Source: Pegea sp. RAD2-039 (lineage: Eukaryota > Chordata > Thaliacea > Salpida > Salpidae). Taken from it: 64,000 nt of DNA. Position numbers and translations under genes: made by a program. The stretch covers positions 1,612,001 through 1,676,000 of the forward strand of contig JAQGEQ010000071.1 in NCBI GenBank assembly GCA_034620365.1. The letters are read 5' to 3'. Below are positions 24,851 through 40,398 of the stretch, in pieces (positions within the stretch are counted from its first letter, which is position 1; the number at the start of each line of letters is the position of its first letter). The notes beneath the pieces are model-generated. The model saw only the letters and a program-made list of their open reading frames with translations, did not search any database and was not told the origin of the DNA.

Positions 24851-26658
24851 AAGCTGTCGTGAGTATTCTACATCATAGAAGGGTTTCCAAGTCATAAATC
24901 TTTCCCAGGCTTAGGTAGCTATCATGTAAGGCTGTGAAAGTTTTAGAATAACCGGTATTTGAATTTGTCCCAGCACTAATTATTAGAAGTCCAATCTTAC
25001 AGATGACAAAAAAGTGCTGAAAAATTGATTGAGAATTTTAAATCCCTTCCGGTTTTCAGTAAGTCTGCTAAAGTTGCCATTAATCCTCAATCGGACAAAT
25101 TTAAAAGTGTAGATGAAATCGGATAATCAACTATCGATCTCGTGGATTAGTTGGTCTTAGTTTGAAAACGAACAACAAATAAATGAATCCAAGCCATCTC
25201 TTTAATAACAAACAAGGTCGTTATGATCAGGGTTTGAAGTATTTTCTTTATACGCTAAATCTTCTGATGTTACATCTTTATTGGCATGACTAATTACAAG
25301 ATATCTAACAGTTCAATTATAAGCCATAAAGCCTTGTTCTTTTTGGAATGAGAGATATTCTTTCAAAATCAGTTTCTATGAATGATTTGGGAATTCGAAC
25401 TGAATTTTTATATCAACTTTTAGATCTCCTTACTAAAATAAAAAGTCGACATACTTTGGCTTATAGTCATAATTATGACAGAAAATTTACTTCTTAGAAG
25501 CTTCTTAGGAGCTAAAGTTTATGAAAGGGAGTAATTACATTGGTTATTAGGTTATACAAGCAAACTGATAACTATTGAAGCCCATGAAAGCAAAAACTTT
25601 ACTTTAGAAATAATTTATGTGTAGCAATTTCAAAAATGTGATACAGTTGCAGAAGCGAATAGCAGCAATAGGTAGATCTGAATGAAGTGTAACCATCTTT
25701 CATGATATCAAAATTATTTTCCTTCTTATTATGTCAGGCTCAACATTTCTTTCTAATAGAAAATCATTTGTCTAGTTTTTGATCATGGGTTCGTTCCGCT
25801 CAGTATTTTTTATCAATGTTTACAAATAGTGTAAATATGAAATCGTGAAATCAGAGCTTAATAACTGCAAATGGAACGAATTATTTTCATGTTTCGCATA
25901 CGTATCAAAAGTTTTCTAAAAATTAAACATTAAATTTCTACTGCTCAAGTATATTCTGTTTTCGTAAAAGTGAAATTTTACTTAACTGAAATTTTATCAA
26001 AGTATCTACGAAATTGAAAATGATCAAAAAAGGAGTAAAAAGGTAAAATATCTACACGAATGCAGCGTGTGGGGTCCCTACTGAAATACATTTAGTTACG
26101 GAAAATGTCGATTTATTACACGAAGAAACGGCCGAATACTAACCACTCTTGTTATAAATAACTTACACTGCTCAAATACTTTGCCTTTCGCATCTCAATT
26201 ACAAAACCGTGAAAAAAAATTTGAAGTTTCTACTTTTATACTATGATCAGATTTTCTTTTCTCAACTTATATCAAATAGCGAACTTCATGTATTATCATT
26301 TTCGACCTACCGCAGTTTACTAGCAAATGTAAAATGGAATTTGACAGATTTATTTCACATCTAATTTGCCGCACCCATTCAAAGCCTTTTTGAACCTTAC
26401 CAACATGATTCAGTTACATTCAATTATCATTCTCATAGTAAAAACAGGAACTAACACTTTCTGCTTGTTTATTTCTCAAAAAACTCTTCGCTGCTCAACT
26501 CATATAGAAATACAATTAATGAACTACCGCACAACATAAGCATCTGTCAGCTGAAAAAGTTGAAAATGGAAATAATTAATATCGAATAATGAGAAAAAGA
26601 ACAATCACAAAAGATTGGTATTCACTATTCACTTCTATTCTTATCTTTTTTGCAAGCT

Positions 26659-26670
26659 TCTCTCTCTCTC
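26659..26670 (+). repeat. Short (TC)n microsatellite
   Basis: Six TC units in a pyrimidine-rich stretch. Downstream, at about 26725-26780, a possible plus-strand acceptor (AAGCAG) and donor (CAAG|GTAATAG) bracket a short open frame, but no family is recognisable and no partner exons were found. Confidence 0.5.
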
Positions 26671-27539
26671 TAAGTCAAGTGTAATCTTTTTTCACTTCGT
26701 CCAAGCCGGCATAAGCAGCTTTAAACGCCTGTTGAGCAAATCGTTGGCTTCGAGCCACTGTTACTTGACTTGCAAAGACAAGGTAATAGATGAGATTTAA
26801 CTCAAAAACTAAAAATTTGTCGTTTTACATTGCTAAACTTAAAACTTGTTTTAATTCTATAAATTCAACCTGGTTCTGTTGTAAATATCTTAAATCTCAA
26901 ATTTTAAACCCTAAATCTGTTACACCTCAAATCACAATAGGAAAAAATTTAAATCTAAACCAGTTTTTAAATAGTTAATATCACCGAATCCACCTCAATT
27001 CATTCGTAACTTAAAGCTGGATTTCAATCGGAAAGTCGACTTTACCGAAGTTAATCTAATCACAAATGTCAAACTACAGCGTACGTGTTAAAGTGTGGAG
27101 ACTTTACAGTTGAAAGATAATAGACGAGAGTATTTGAATAGAAGGAAGTGAAGACAAAACACATTGTAAAAGGAAGACACTTGGCTGCTTTTTCAGCCAA
27201 TAGTGATTAGATATATTACAGAGATGAAACTGCTTGGCAGCAAGGGTACCCGATCTTCAGTATGATGCTGGACTCGATACAATAATTTTATGCTGCCAAA
27301 CATAACTTTACCCGTAACGAAATTAACAAAATTTTTGAAATATAAACTGCAAGATGGCACAAGCATCTGTATAAGGTTAGGAAGTAATAAAATAAACAAA
27401 AAACAAATTTGATTGAACTTTTTGCTACTTCACTCAGTTAGTTTTCAACCAAACTTGACAAGCTTGCTTTCAACATAGCCGACCACATCATCAACCTCTC
27501 TGTGGTTTACTGAAAAGAAAACCTTTTGAACGCTCTTAC

Positions 27540-27860
27540 CAGAAAGTCAATAGATGAACGCGAGATCTTACACACAACTTTCCATCAAAACCTACGTACG
27601 TGTTTTAGGCATTGCAAACGGCCGAAGAAGAAGAAACAAAAGCGTGTGAGGATATGAGAGAAATATAGTACCAGTAACAACCAAAACACTGACATCATAC
27701 CGTCAGCACCACAGAATGACACAAAAGAAACAAACACTTTCATCAATAGTCACTTCTGACTATCATCTCAAGGCATCAGTGGAAGATAGATGACTGAATG
27801 AATGAAGTTTTGGTGCGAGTCTTCCTTCATCACCACTCGTTGAGCTGGTTGGTGTTGACA
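27540..27860. promoter_or_regulatory. G+C-richer island
   Basis: About 320 bp of higher G+C containing an ACGTACGT palindrome (about 27595), CGGCCG, and AACCACA/ACCACA words. Not open in any frame over its length. Candidate enhancer by composition and context only. Confidence 0.18.
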
Positions 27861-28859
27861 TGTCTTTAGCGACTCACACCTGTGCCTTGCTTATTCCAAA
27901 TGTTCTTCTTCTTTTTTTGCTCACTTTTTACATTTCTTTTTTCAAACTTACTTTTCTCTTCTTCCTAACCGTGACAAAAATGTTGCTACTAGTAACCGGC
28001 TCCTTCTTCTACTGCTTATGTAATGTAGCAATATAATTTATGCATGAATAATTTCTTCTAGCGTATTAATTCGATTCTTTCCTATAGCAATAAAAGAAAT
28101 TTGTAACAAAACTGACAATCGCCAAACGATGTTGATGAAAGCATTGGAACGTGGTAGGAGTTTCTTCATTCGATTTTAAATTTGCATTTCAAATAGATAC
28201 AACAAATGACAAGAAACCTCTTCACTATTTCACAAACCTCTCACACACACAAAATTTTATTTGACTTATAACAAATATCTTTGTTTTCCTATCTTTGAAA
28301 GTGTTTGTTTTACTTCCATTAGGCATTATCAGACTATTCTGCGGCCATCAAATGTTGTTACCTATTGTCATTCCTTTTCATTGAAACCAAATCTATTCAA
28401 TTTATAGAGGTAAGCTACAAGTTTCAAAAACGCAAGCAGAAAAAATAGAATTGATTGGTGTCAGCTTTTCTATGACTTTGAAACTTCACGCAGTACGATA
28501 GGTACTTAAGCTAATAACAAGTCTTAAAACAAAAAATGTAATGAGTAATCCAAGGCTGGTGCAATGAGAGCTTATCGCTTAACAAAAAGATTTGGTTTTA
28601 TCTTTAATGCAGTTAATATAACACGTAAAACATGAAATAGTGGAGGTCATTTCCGTTTCATCGGCGATTTTATCACTAGCTCAGTCATGATAAAGGTTGA
28701 AAAGATAGTATATCGCAAAATTTACGCAAAGAAAGAAAAAAAAGCAAGCACTTGCTACGCTCTCAAAAAAATTGATTCAAAATAATACTAGTTTAATAGT
28801 TGTTGTCCTTTAGGAGAAAAAGCTTGAAAACAAACAGAAAGATAATTTTTGTTGAAGTA

Positions 28860-29160
28860 CACGTAGAGGCGTGGGTTATTTACTTTCATGTTGGCTATCA
28901 CCAAATCACAAGTCACCTAACGCAACAGAGTTTAGCTGAGCGACCATCTAAATGCTTGTTAAGCGATTAGACTGTGTAGGTGGTAGTCTACCAAGTAACT
29001 TCAGCACGAAGCCTGAAAGTAACCCGATGTTAGTTGGTCCACAGGTGGTTTAAACTGATGATGCCGTTCCTGAAAAGGCGCAATTTCAGTCTTAGATGGC
29101 CGCAATAACGAAACTGAGCAGCTGCAACGCTATCTCAAAGCAACGAGAATTTGCTCAAAA
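28860..29160. promoter_or_regulatory. G+C-richer island
   Basis: About 300 bp close to 45% G+C by eye, with GCAGCTGC palindrome (about 29120), a short hairpin GGTAGTCTACC (about 28984) and CAGGTGG. No coding frame. Candidate enhancer. Confidence 0.2.
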
Positions 29161-31089
29161 AAGTTATGTTGGATTAGAAGGTTTCTTGCATGTTCATGTT
29201 TAAAACTTCTACAGCAGGTGCATAGACCGGGTGGTATTTTTACTCTAATCTATTTTCAGCTCTAAGCGACAAAAAAGAAAAAAATGCAAAAAATAGACAA
29301 AGTATTGTGCAGCAAACTTCAACGGGTATTGAGTTTATTATTTCAAATTGTTGATTTATCTAAATTATGAAATTAAGCCCCTGAATTTGATTTATAACAA
29401 CATCAATCTCTAAGAATTTGATGAATTAAAGGCTCAATGCTGCCAATAGATACCTTTTAAATTTGAAACACAAAAAACATCGCTTTTTTAGTTGTTTTTA
29501 TTTTTCCGGTAATTATCGTAACTAATTATCTGATCTTACACCTAAGCTTGCTTTAGCTCGATTAAATACATTTAAACCTTTTTAACTGAAAAAAAAAACA
29601 TTCATTAATCGTGAAAGAGAAACAAAATAAAGCTTTCGTAATGTACTGAATGGTATTTGAGGCTTACTTTTAAGTAAATCAATCCCTGTAACAATGTTTG
29701 AAGACAAGAGCTTCAAAATCCAAAAGTAGGTTGACGAATAAAGAAAGCTAGTTGCTCATAGTTTTGTTTGTCTTTCGTTTGTCTCAATCTTCAAACATCT
29801 TACCGAAATATCCATTCACACGTGCACTATCCTCCTATGTGAATGTCTTTGGAAGAAAAGAAGCAAGCAGGTGTGGAACAAAAGACAAGACAGAACTCTG
29901 TCCATATACAGCCGCTCGTTTTCCACGCTTCAACAGATACCAATCATCACTGTTGTTCCTTCTTTTTCCCTGTTCGCTGTACAAGTGAGAAATGTTGTTA
30001 ATACTGGTCACAAATTATGTTGTAGACACGCGAATAAAATACAAGAAGGACAAAGAAGTAAATGCTACGTAAGTATTTGTATTGCTAAAAGAGTCTTTTA
30101 ACACTTCTATTCACAATCATATGAATCAAATCGTGTTTTTGCCTCTTGTTTTTACTCTGCCTGTCAACTCTGATGTGGATAGAACGGCCTTAAAGACATG
30201 ATCATTAACAATGCATCCTTTCAAATCTTACCAGCCGTGATGATCTCTTAAAGAAAACATTTAGGCGAGTTTATCATACAAATTCCTTTATTTCAATGCT
30301 TAAGAAACAGAAGTAGAGGTTGAATGATATATAGAAGGCGTGAAATGATGAACAGGTGAGCAAATATAGTTCAACTAACCTTCAAGTATATGACAAAAAA
30401 TACAAATACTTGTAAATTATCAATTCAGATGATGTAGCAAATTTAATATGTAAAAATAAATTGAAGATTTTATTTCTAATCAGCTTTTGCCCAATTCATT
30501 TTTTCTACTTCACAATTACTTGAAACATTGTTTTGAATTTATAATCAATATATTTTGTAGAAATGTTTTTACATTAGAAATCCTTTACCAATATTTTAGT
30601 TTTCATTCTATTCATGTAGATAAAACAAACAAACATTAATTTAATTAGGTAAGTTTTGTTTATTAGAATCTAAATAAAAGTTTATATGAAAATAATTTGC
30701 TTTATTTTCTATTCTAATATGGAACTCGTTTTAACCTTAAAATTGCTTTTGACTATTTTAGCTTTATACAAACTTTCAAATACTTTTTGTAACATTATTT
30801 TACTTGAATCAAGTAGCATTTTTGAACTTGAAAATAGGAAAAGCTTTTTAAGTAAGTTGATTTACAATTGACAGAAGAAACTTTATTACTGATCGTATGA
30901 TGTGCTAGTACTTAAATCATATGTACAACAGACCAGACACCAATTTCCTCTAAAGGCTGACAACCTAAACATGTTTTACAGTCATAAAGCATGAGACAAG
31001 TTTTCTAACGTTTTGACGTACAAGTTTAAATGATAGTCAGACTTTTGTGACGCGTAACCATCTTTTATCGATATCATAAATTCAAGAAA

Positions 31090-31740
31090 ACTCCTAAACT
31101 ACAGCCAACAAGGGAGTGAGTTTTTAGCGAGAGACGGAAAAGTTAACAGCACTCATAAATTTTCTATGAAACTTGTGTGTACTTTTCTGCAACGATGAAA
31201 CGTCTTCAACTTCCAGTAGGTTGATTGTTTTTTATTCATGTTTAAATAGTTTTAAAATTTCAAAACTTTAAAGTAATCTTGACGTGAATTTTTTTTCTCT
31301 AATGAGATCACCATTTCGAGTTTCCTATTAAATATCTAAAAAAACTAGAATAAAAAATACACAGTTCAAAAACAAAGAGCTTTAAAAGTCACTTCCATTT
31401 AGTTTAAATGATTATTTAACACTTTCATTGTTTTCGTTTAAACGAATGTCGTAACAGAAAGTAAGAAGTAAATAAAAAAAATTATTGATGTAAGTAAAAA
31501 AAGATGCGTCATCAAAAGTATGACAGCACCGATGGTGGGCTGGTTGTTGGTGTCTTTGAAACACGGGAAAGAGTCTGCTGGCGTCACTACGGTTCCATCG
31601 TGTCGGCGTCGAAGTATATAAACAATTGCGTACCTTGTGTCATACGTTTTGGACTACTACCCAACCTGTATCTGAGAAAGGGTGGGTAACTTGTAATTCA
31701 CAGACTTTAAGTTGTAGTTGATGACGTAGAAGGTTTGAAA
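31090..31740. promoter_or_regulatory. Island with repeated CRE-like half sites
   Basis: Contains GCGTCATC (about 31505), GCGTCACT (about 31583), GGCGTCG (about 31604), TATATAAA (about 31617) and TGACGTAG (about 31721). The mix of CGTCA half sites with a TATA-like word could be a promoter, but no transcript is evident on either strand. Confidence 0.22.
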
Positions 31741-34700
31741 GAGATGACATATATCTTTGAAGCTCGTTAGCTTACCCAGAAAGTTAAAGTTGTAAATTTA
31801 ATGAAAAAGAGATAGGATTCGAAATCATGAAAAGTGCTTAAGGTGAAAGATTCATTTTTATGAATGTTGAATCTCAATTTAATAACAAACTACTCATTTG
31901 TAACTTATTTTTTCAGCGTTTCTTTAACTACGTCACTAATTTTTGCTTTTTACCTGGCAATCATTTTAGACTAGACTTTCTAGATGTAAAGCCACATTTA
32001 CTTAAAAGCTTATGTCTCATTTTCAAGACATTTTAATGCAAACGGTTGTAGTTACGATTTTTCAAAAAGTGCAAAATGCTTTTTGACAAAGATTTTAATT
32101 TAGTTTTATCATTTAATCTTATTATAACAATCAATGCTTTTAAGCAAATCCAGGTATTAATATTGTCTAGTTAAAAATCTTTTAACAAAATATTCTCTAT
32201 TCAATCGTTGATAATTTATCAAAAATGAACTTTTTTCTTTGAGAATAACAAAGTAAAATCTTTTTCGAAAGTATTTAGACATTTTTACAGAATATAAAAA
32301 CGTTTTTAAGCATAATTCAGGTAAAAGTAGCTACTAAATGGTATATCTAAAATAGTTTAAATCCTTAAAACTATGATTATAATTTTACTAAATCACCTTT
32401 TAAGCTATAAATATCTTAGCAGATTACGCTTGATCTGTGTATTAAAATTTACTCAACAAATGCACTTTTACATCAAACAAATTTATTCTCTTTTTATTAC
32501 ATCTATGGTGTATTTAAGAAAGCGCTATAAACACTTTTAATGCATTTATGACTTTTAAAGTGATGAAAATGTTTCAGCAACATACATATTTGTTTTTCTC
32601 TGATTAGACTACATTTCAAATGGTATATCAGAACAGTCGTACAAATCGATTTGATGAGCTAAAATACTTTATTAACTTTACTTTGGAATAAAACTCATTT
32701 TACAAAACAAAGAGCTTTTGAGCTTGCTTTTACTTTAGGTTTACAAAATATATAGTTCAGTATGTGAAATTTTATCTGACATAAGCATCAACTTAACTAT
32801 TGAGAAATCAATCATTTATCAAATGTAACTCCATCAAAAGTACAATACAGTTTTGCAGAAAATATATCTAAATGTTATTTTTGATCAAACTAGTATATAT
32901 GTTCCATTTTTCTCAATTTTCACTTTAAAATTCATTTAATTTAGCCAAATGTCATTCAATATGATTAAAAGTATAAATACTTTAAAGAAAAAAGCTTGCT
33001 TTATATTTTAGTCGATTTATTGTGATCTAGAAAAGATTTCATATTAATTTTGTTTGTTTATTAATTTTAGTTTACTGTTGTTTATTAAATTAAATGAAAA
33101 TATAATTAATTTTTGCTGTTTCATCTTGTTATAGATATTTTGTAGTTTAGGGTGTTCGTGACTGGCTGAAAGTTCTTTAAATTCACATAAAGTTTAATTT
33201 TTATGTTGGATTAAAAACACAAAAAAACGAATGAATTTGTCCTATCGTATCTCTATCAGACAAAACTTTTTCAAATTATTATTCAGGCAGAGATAATTTT
33301 TAATTAGATAGCAAACATCTAATTTGTTCACTATAATTTTTATAAACACTAAATTTTAATTAATTTTGTATCTTTAAAAGCTATTAAAATCCAATTTGTT
33401 TTTATACACACTATTGCCGGTGTAAAAACATAATTTTGTGATTAACAATCTAGATTACATTGTCGCATTCAGTCTTATACAACTGCATCTGTTATTATAA
33501 AATATTTATAACAATTCTATTTATAATTTATCTGAAATTAAAAAATAAATAATTTCGACAGTTACATGGCAAAAAAATTATCAGGTATTAATCATCAATT
33601 GCTACCATAAACAATAACTTAGAATGATGGATTATACAAAAGTTGAGGTTTAAATAGAAACAGTTTATACTTCAACAACAAACACTGTAGTATATGGATT
33701 ACAATTTTGAATCGAATAAGGTTTAGATGAATCTATCTAAATAAATTGATAAAAGCAAGTAATCATTCAGTAAAGAAAAATATCTTTTAAACGATTTTTA
33801 TAAATTTTATTAAAGACAAAAAATTAAAATTGCTTTTTTTCTTTCATCACCTATTATTCCTAGCAATATGTTTTACCATAAGTAATTATTTTTATTTACT
33901 AATCATATTAACATTAAAAATCATAGTTTCAAGTGATATTGTAGTAAAGAGTTGATAATATTTTGTTTTCAGGGATTATTTTATTGTACAGTATCAACTG
34001 TCAAAGACTTCAAATTTTTATGAAGTTTTTATTTAATTATGAAACTGATTAAATTTTCACATTAATTCCGATAAAACTCGAAGTTAGTTTTTTTGTAGAT
34101 TATAGAACAATTATTAAAATCATTTTCTGCCAAAAGTTATGTAATTGAATTTGTCAAAATAAATGTTAGTTGAAGGATATATACTACAAGTAAAAATGTA
34201 TCCAAAAATAGTTAAAAAAATATGTTAATGATTGACAGCTACAAAGTTTGTTTTGTTTGATGCTAAATTATTATCACAAAATATTTAATTATTAAAACTA
34301 GTTTTACTAATAAGAAAGCTTTTTTACTCAAACATTATTTTTTTTTAATCTTTAAAAATCTAAAAGTTTTTAGTAAATTGTCTCTATAAATTAATAAAAC
34401 TATAAATAAATTAAGTCGTTTGTCATTAGCTAACATAAAAAGTAAATATGTAATTTTCAAGAAACAATACCCAATTAAGAATCTAACTTTCATTACTTCC
34501 TATAGTCGAAGCGCGGTAGTAACCATGGCGACATAAAATTTCATCGCTAGCTATAGCGGCTTGGAATTTTTCATTTTCGTTTCTTTTTTCGTTGATTGAT
34601 TGATTTGATTTTGATTGAAATAAACAATTAATAACCAACAAAAAAGTTTGCAAGTTATAAATATTTGTTTGAATTAAATTTCCTTCTATAAAGCAGTAAA

Positions 34701-37700
34701 CTATGTCTACATTAAGCAAAAAGGGAGTTTTGAGCAAATAGTTAAATAATTTGACTCGACAACTGTAAAATTTCTTTTATACTTGGTTCAAATAGCTGTA
34801 TATACTTTATAGTTATTATTTAAACTTCCATAGTTACATCTCGTAATGAAAGTGAGTAAATATTTTCTTTTTTTGCTTGACTAACAACTCTTTGGTAACA
34901 ATTTTGAAACAACAAGACCTTACTCAAAAATTAATTCAAGAGCTTGAAGAGCTTGTGTTATTTGAATTTTTAAAAACTGAAGGATGATTTTTCAATTCTA
35001 GTTTTTAAATAATTGTTACAATCTTTTAATATATATTTGTTGTAACGTTCAAGTATAAACTTTTATTCTCATAAGTCACCAGGCTTCAAACTTACCTTTA
35101 ATTCTTAACTAATTGTTTAGAAAACTCTAATCTATCTACAACTGAGTAAATATATTTCAGTTTCAAGACTTTATTTATTTAGTAAATGATGAAGTAAATG
35201 TCTACATCTTAACTACGCCCGCTCGAATATGCTTAAAAACATGTTTTATAGATGATTTTCTATCTGTTTAAGCAATGAAAACTTTACGAAAGATAAATTG
35301 ACCTTTTTTGAAATGCAAAAAACTTTGCACAACAAATAAAATTTTAACTCTTAATCTCATCGTATTTGTATCGAACTAAAATTAGATATAAACTTAAGTT
35401 AGAGCTTAATTCTTGCTAACTGGATTTCAAATACTGATTTTAAAGAAATTTGAAAAATTTCTTTACTTTTGAACTAGTACTAAAGTTATTTAAAATAAAG
35501 TTTGCTAAATATTTGATAAAGATAACCATCAAATTGTTAACCAAAACATTAAGTTTTAGTAAATAACAAATATTTCTTAGATTTTTGAAACCTTACAAAG
35601 CGACTAATTATTTAATTTCTTTTTCTTGAGTAGCTAGCTTATAAAATATATTTGTAAAATAATGGTTTAACGAGAGTTTCATGAATTGTAAGATAATCTT
35701 TTAATGATGATAAAAACTTTGTTGAATCAATTCTTAATATTTTTAGTAAAAGAACTTTTTATTATTTTCTTAAAGTAAACGACAATTGAAACTTTACGTA
35801 GTTTAATCATTTACATTTAACTTTTTAATAACTACCATATCTTCTAAAGACTGCAATTAAAACGTAATTAGTAACTTCACTTATCAAGTTTGTTTATTCT
35901 CTTTCTCTACCTAGCGTTAGTTTTAAAAGTATAAAACTTATGCTTCTAACTACATCACTCTTTTTGACAATTTTGTTACAAAAATGTAATTGTTCGAGTC
36001 TTAGTAAGCCTACCTAGTTATAAATACAAGTTTTAACTCACTATTTAGCTTAGATTAATTGTTATTTAGTATATTCATACTATGCTTTAAACATTCCACA
36101 TATAGCTCTCGTTTAACTAGCTTATAGCGATTAAATACTTTAGTCTTCGTAACACTTTTACATAAACAATAATCGCAAATTTAAATTTTGTTGAAACACT
36201 CAAAATGACAACCTTTTGTAATAACATTACTGATAATAATATGATCTTAGTAAAATATTTTGTTTTTATATCAGCAGCAAAAACAAAATTGTCCTATAAA
36301 AAGTATAGAATAAATTCAGACAGTTTTATTATTTTCAACTGTTTTACAAAAAATACTTTCAAAACAAAAAGCTTAATATTAATTTCAGAAGTTTTATTCT
36401 TTAAGTAATTTAAAAAATATTACAAGTATCACAACTTTTCAGAAAACCGTACTTTCAGTTTTTCACCAAAAATCTTTAAGCAATTTACCAACACTTTTAA
36501 AGTTGTTATAATAAAATTTGGGTGGTCTGAATGAAATGTGATTGTAGTTTAACTTAAAATTTGTTCGAAAATTTTTTAGCGTGAAATAAATTCAAATTTG
36601 AATTATTCAGGTAAGCTTACGATAAATTTAGAAAAAAATTGAAACAATTTGCAAGAAAATGTTTGCAACAATAGTTTAGTACAAATCAAAAACAAAGTAA
36701 ACTTTTAATAAACACAATCGAGACAAAAAAAACTAAATTTCCAGACTTAAGAAAGTTTTTTGCATGAATAAGATTCTAGTTAAAACCAAGGAAAAATAAC
36801 TTTAAGATTTTACACGAAATACTCTTTGCTAGAAAAGTTAGAATCTGTCACTGCACTTTTTAGCTATACTCATCAATTAAATAAGAATCATACTAATACA
36901 ATAACATCTGAGTGTTTATAGTTTGAGAAATATGGAATTTTTTAACCCAAGAGAAATAATGAACGTGTTACGTAATAAAAAAGAAAAAATATCTGAAAAA
37001 AAGGTAAAAATATTTATAGAATATTTATTTCAAAGTGAAATATGATTTTTAGCTTTAGAAATCATAACATTTATTTTACTAAATTTAACCGTTATAAAAA
37101 TTAGTTTATGAAAAAACATAAAAAGTTACCTACCTATAATTACAACTTAATAGAACTATACCCTTATCATTCTTCAAGCCCAAAAAATTATTTTTTAATG
37201 TAAGAATATTAATTAAGACGAGCCAGTAATTCTTTTTTGAGAACAAATCTAATCTTTAAAACGTAAAGATGATTTGATGCAAAGATAAGTAAATGAGAAA
37301 ATGTCATCAACAGCTCTTATCAGAAAATAGCCCGATACTTTTTACACGCAGGAATAGTTACAAGGTTTTGTTATTTCAGCTGTACGTCATCTTATCTAGG
37401 AATTTGTTGAGAGTAAAAATATTAGTACTGGAATTTGATTTAGAGAATTAAAAGTGTTTTTTTCCATTGGTAAATCATAATGATCAACACTTATGTTTTA
37501 TTAACTTGATTTTTTTCTCATTAGTAATACAGCTTAACTTCAACTTGTCTTTCTTAATCCTTAACAAATCCTAGACTAATCAGTTACAACCCTAAACATT
37601 TCCTTTTGTACTTTGCATTTAGTAAATTGAAGCAAAAATTTAAGTTAACTTCAGAAAACTGAACTAATTTATTATACAAGCATTTTTGCCAAAACAATCT

Positions 37701-40392
37701 AATTTAGGTTTGATGAGATTTTGGCTAAGAAAATCAGTATTTATGTCAGTTCAAAGGCTTTATAGTTTGATCATTCTCAAACTTTACATCCAAGTATCTT
37801 CTTCAATTTTTGATAGAGATTTAATTTATTCGGCAATAACTAAAACAAATTTTACCAAAATAGTTTTAACAAAATTTCTGATTACAGATAAAAAGCGTTT
37901 GTCATTGGAATAGGTAATTCATATTTGGATTATTCAAATAAAAAGGATAAAAGAATATGAAATAAGAACCTGTACGATACTATTTAGTGACAGTAAGTAA
38001 TACATACACATTTTTATATTTTTCAAGAATTAAATCGATTTGTTTTTAGAAACAATAAAATTCATATAACTTTTGACTCAATATTTAAAACTTAAAATTT
38101 AATCATTAAAATCTTATTTTTGTAAATAAAAGTATGATTACAATTCAAATCTACACAGTTTTTCGTTGATAATTTGAAATTTATTAGTGAGCTACATTTC
38201 TTTAAAATTGATACATCATCTTGGCTAACATCTTTATAGGTGTAACTTTTATGGTTTAGTGAATTTTATTTTAATCAAGCTGTAATCATGAACAATTTTT
38301 CATTTTTAAAGAATGCGTATCTGTATTTTAAGAATTTCTTTATATTATTTACTCTATATTTACTAAAGTTACTTGGTGTTGTCAATTAATTACTTGTATC
38401 GAAAGCTATTGGCAAGTTATTAGCTTATGGAGCCACTATTATGCAGAAATTCAAACAAATTGCAAGCTTATTGAAAGTGAGTGTTTCAAAAATTCTTCTT
38501 TTTCGATATTCACTTCTATTCATAAGTCATTTCAGAAATCAACTTTTGAAACTACCTTAAAACGCTTATTTTTTATTTAAACAAGAATGCTCTCAAAAAA
38601 ATCTTAATTTCAGCTTGCTTAGATATATGAGGGCATCAGAGCTACATACTTGAAGAGTATGTGTCAGTACTTGAAGAATGTTTGGTGCTCAAATAAATGG
38701 TAGAAGTGCTTGAAAATGAACGGCTGCAAATACAAATAACAAACAGATAACAAGATGCTAGAAATCAAACTATGTTTAAGTGTACTTTCGAATTTTCCAA
38801 GCTGACAGCTGTGCTTTAACACTATTAATCACTATTGTTGTTTTGCATTCTTCATATTTTAAATACTTTTTTGATACATTCATTTTAGAATAAAGGAAAT
38901 TTGTTTTATTCTATAAGTAATCATGTGACCACAATGAATTTGGAGGATTTTTATTCAAATTAAAGTAAAGACGATATTTTGGTTGATGAAAAATTTAAGA
39001 ATAACACTATCTTAACAAAAAAATAACTTTTACAAATTTCTTTAGTTTATTTTTGCTAAAGATTAAAGCCCATGAAGTTAAACAAGCTCTAGACACATGT
39101 ACTACAGATTCAAATTTACTTTGAAGCCTAGTCGTTAGTAAAAAAATATTCATTATTCCTCTGTTTCCAAAACACTAACAAAACTTAAGTTTGAAAGTTA
39201 GTTTTGCATTCACTATAAATACTTTTCTTTGATATCTTGTGTTAAAAATGATCTCAAAATGTTGATTTTAATAATAATACTGATTGATTTATTAAGCTAT
39301 AAAAATCGTTCACTTCAGTGATTTGTTGCTGTAAGACTTAATATAGTGACCACAAGTCTTTAAACATTCCTTAATTATTATTCTAAGAACTTTAGGTTGC
39401 TCGAATTTGTAAATTATTTTTGATAAAAGTTATGATTTTTAACTCTTATAGTTTTTGTACAAAAGCTAAAATGTAACTAGGTCAGTATTATTGCTTCTAA
39501 AACTCTAACGCTTTTTCTCTTAAACAAAGTTTTTAGCAAAAATATACTTACAAATATTTTTTTGTGCATCGCCAAGAAAGCTATATTAAAATACGAAAGT
39601 AAAATAACTTAAACCCAAGATAAACAGCTTCTTTAAAAAACTGTAGAATACTAATAAGTTTGACCAAGTTCTAAAAAATTCGAGAAAACAAGTTTCTTAA
39701 CTTGAATAAGTAAAATCAGGAATTATTCTAAGAATATTGAGTCCTTGTTATTGTGTTTAACTACTCTTTATATAATTAAAGTTGGTAATTTAAAGTTACA
39801 AAAAATGTGTTTTTGTATAAAAATTTTGCAGCATGTTTCTACAAATCGCATTTGTTGCTTTACATATAAATATTTTCTACTGGATGTAACTAAATCTTTC
39901 ATCTTGATAATTTTTTTTGTAGAAAAGACGTCGGCTTTATTGATGACAAATCAACTGCACTTGTAAAACATTTTCTTCAAGGTTTAAACATTTATTTTTT
40001 ACTCAAAGCATAAACAATTTCGATATGAATCAAATAATAAAAATGGATGTTGCAAATTATATTTGACAGAAGACACTATACCGGAAATCAGAAAAAACAC
40101 AACCAATGTAGAAAATTAGGTGATGCCGGAAGCATATATATGGACGAATAAATTTGAATGAGACAGGTGCAAGCTAAAATATCAATATTAGCTGTGAAAA
40201 ACCCATAATTCAAAAAAATATCACATCATACTAAGTAGAATTGACAATGCAGTAAGCACACAGGAGTGAGTTTGCATCATTTATTACAGCGCTGTAGAGC
40301 TTGCAGGTGTAGAGTAAAATTAATAAATGTCTCTTGTAAAAAAGACTTGTATTTAATGTCTCAACACCTGGTTAAAAGAAAGTTTTAACTAA

Positions 40393-40398
40393 TTTATT
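40393..40398 (-). terminator. AATAAA just past the homeobox stop codon
   Basis: AATAAA begins 1-2 bases after the TGA at 40400-40402. That is very close for a cleavage signal; an ATTAAA variant follows at about 40355. Either could end the transcript. Confidence 0.35.

Noticed and set aside
26615-26800. Possible plus-strand exon (AAGCAG to CAAG|GTAATAG)
   Set aside because: Short, no recognisable product and no partner exon nearby.
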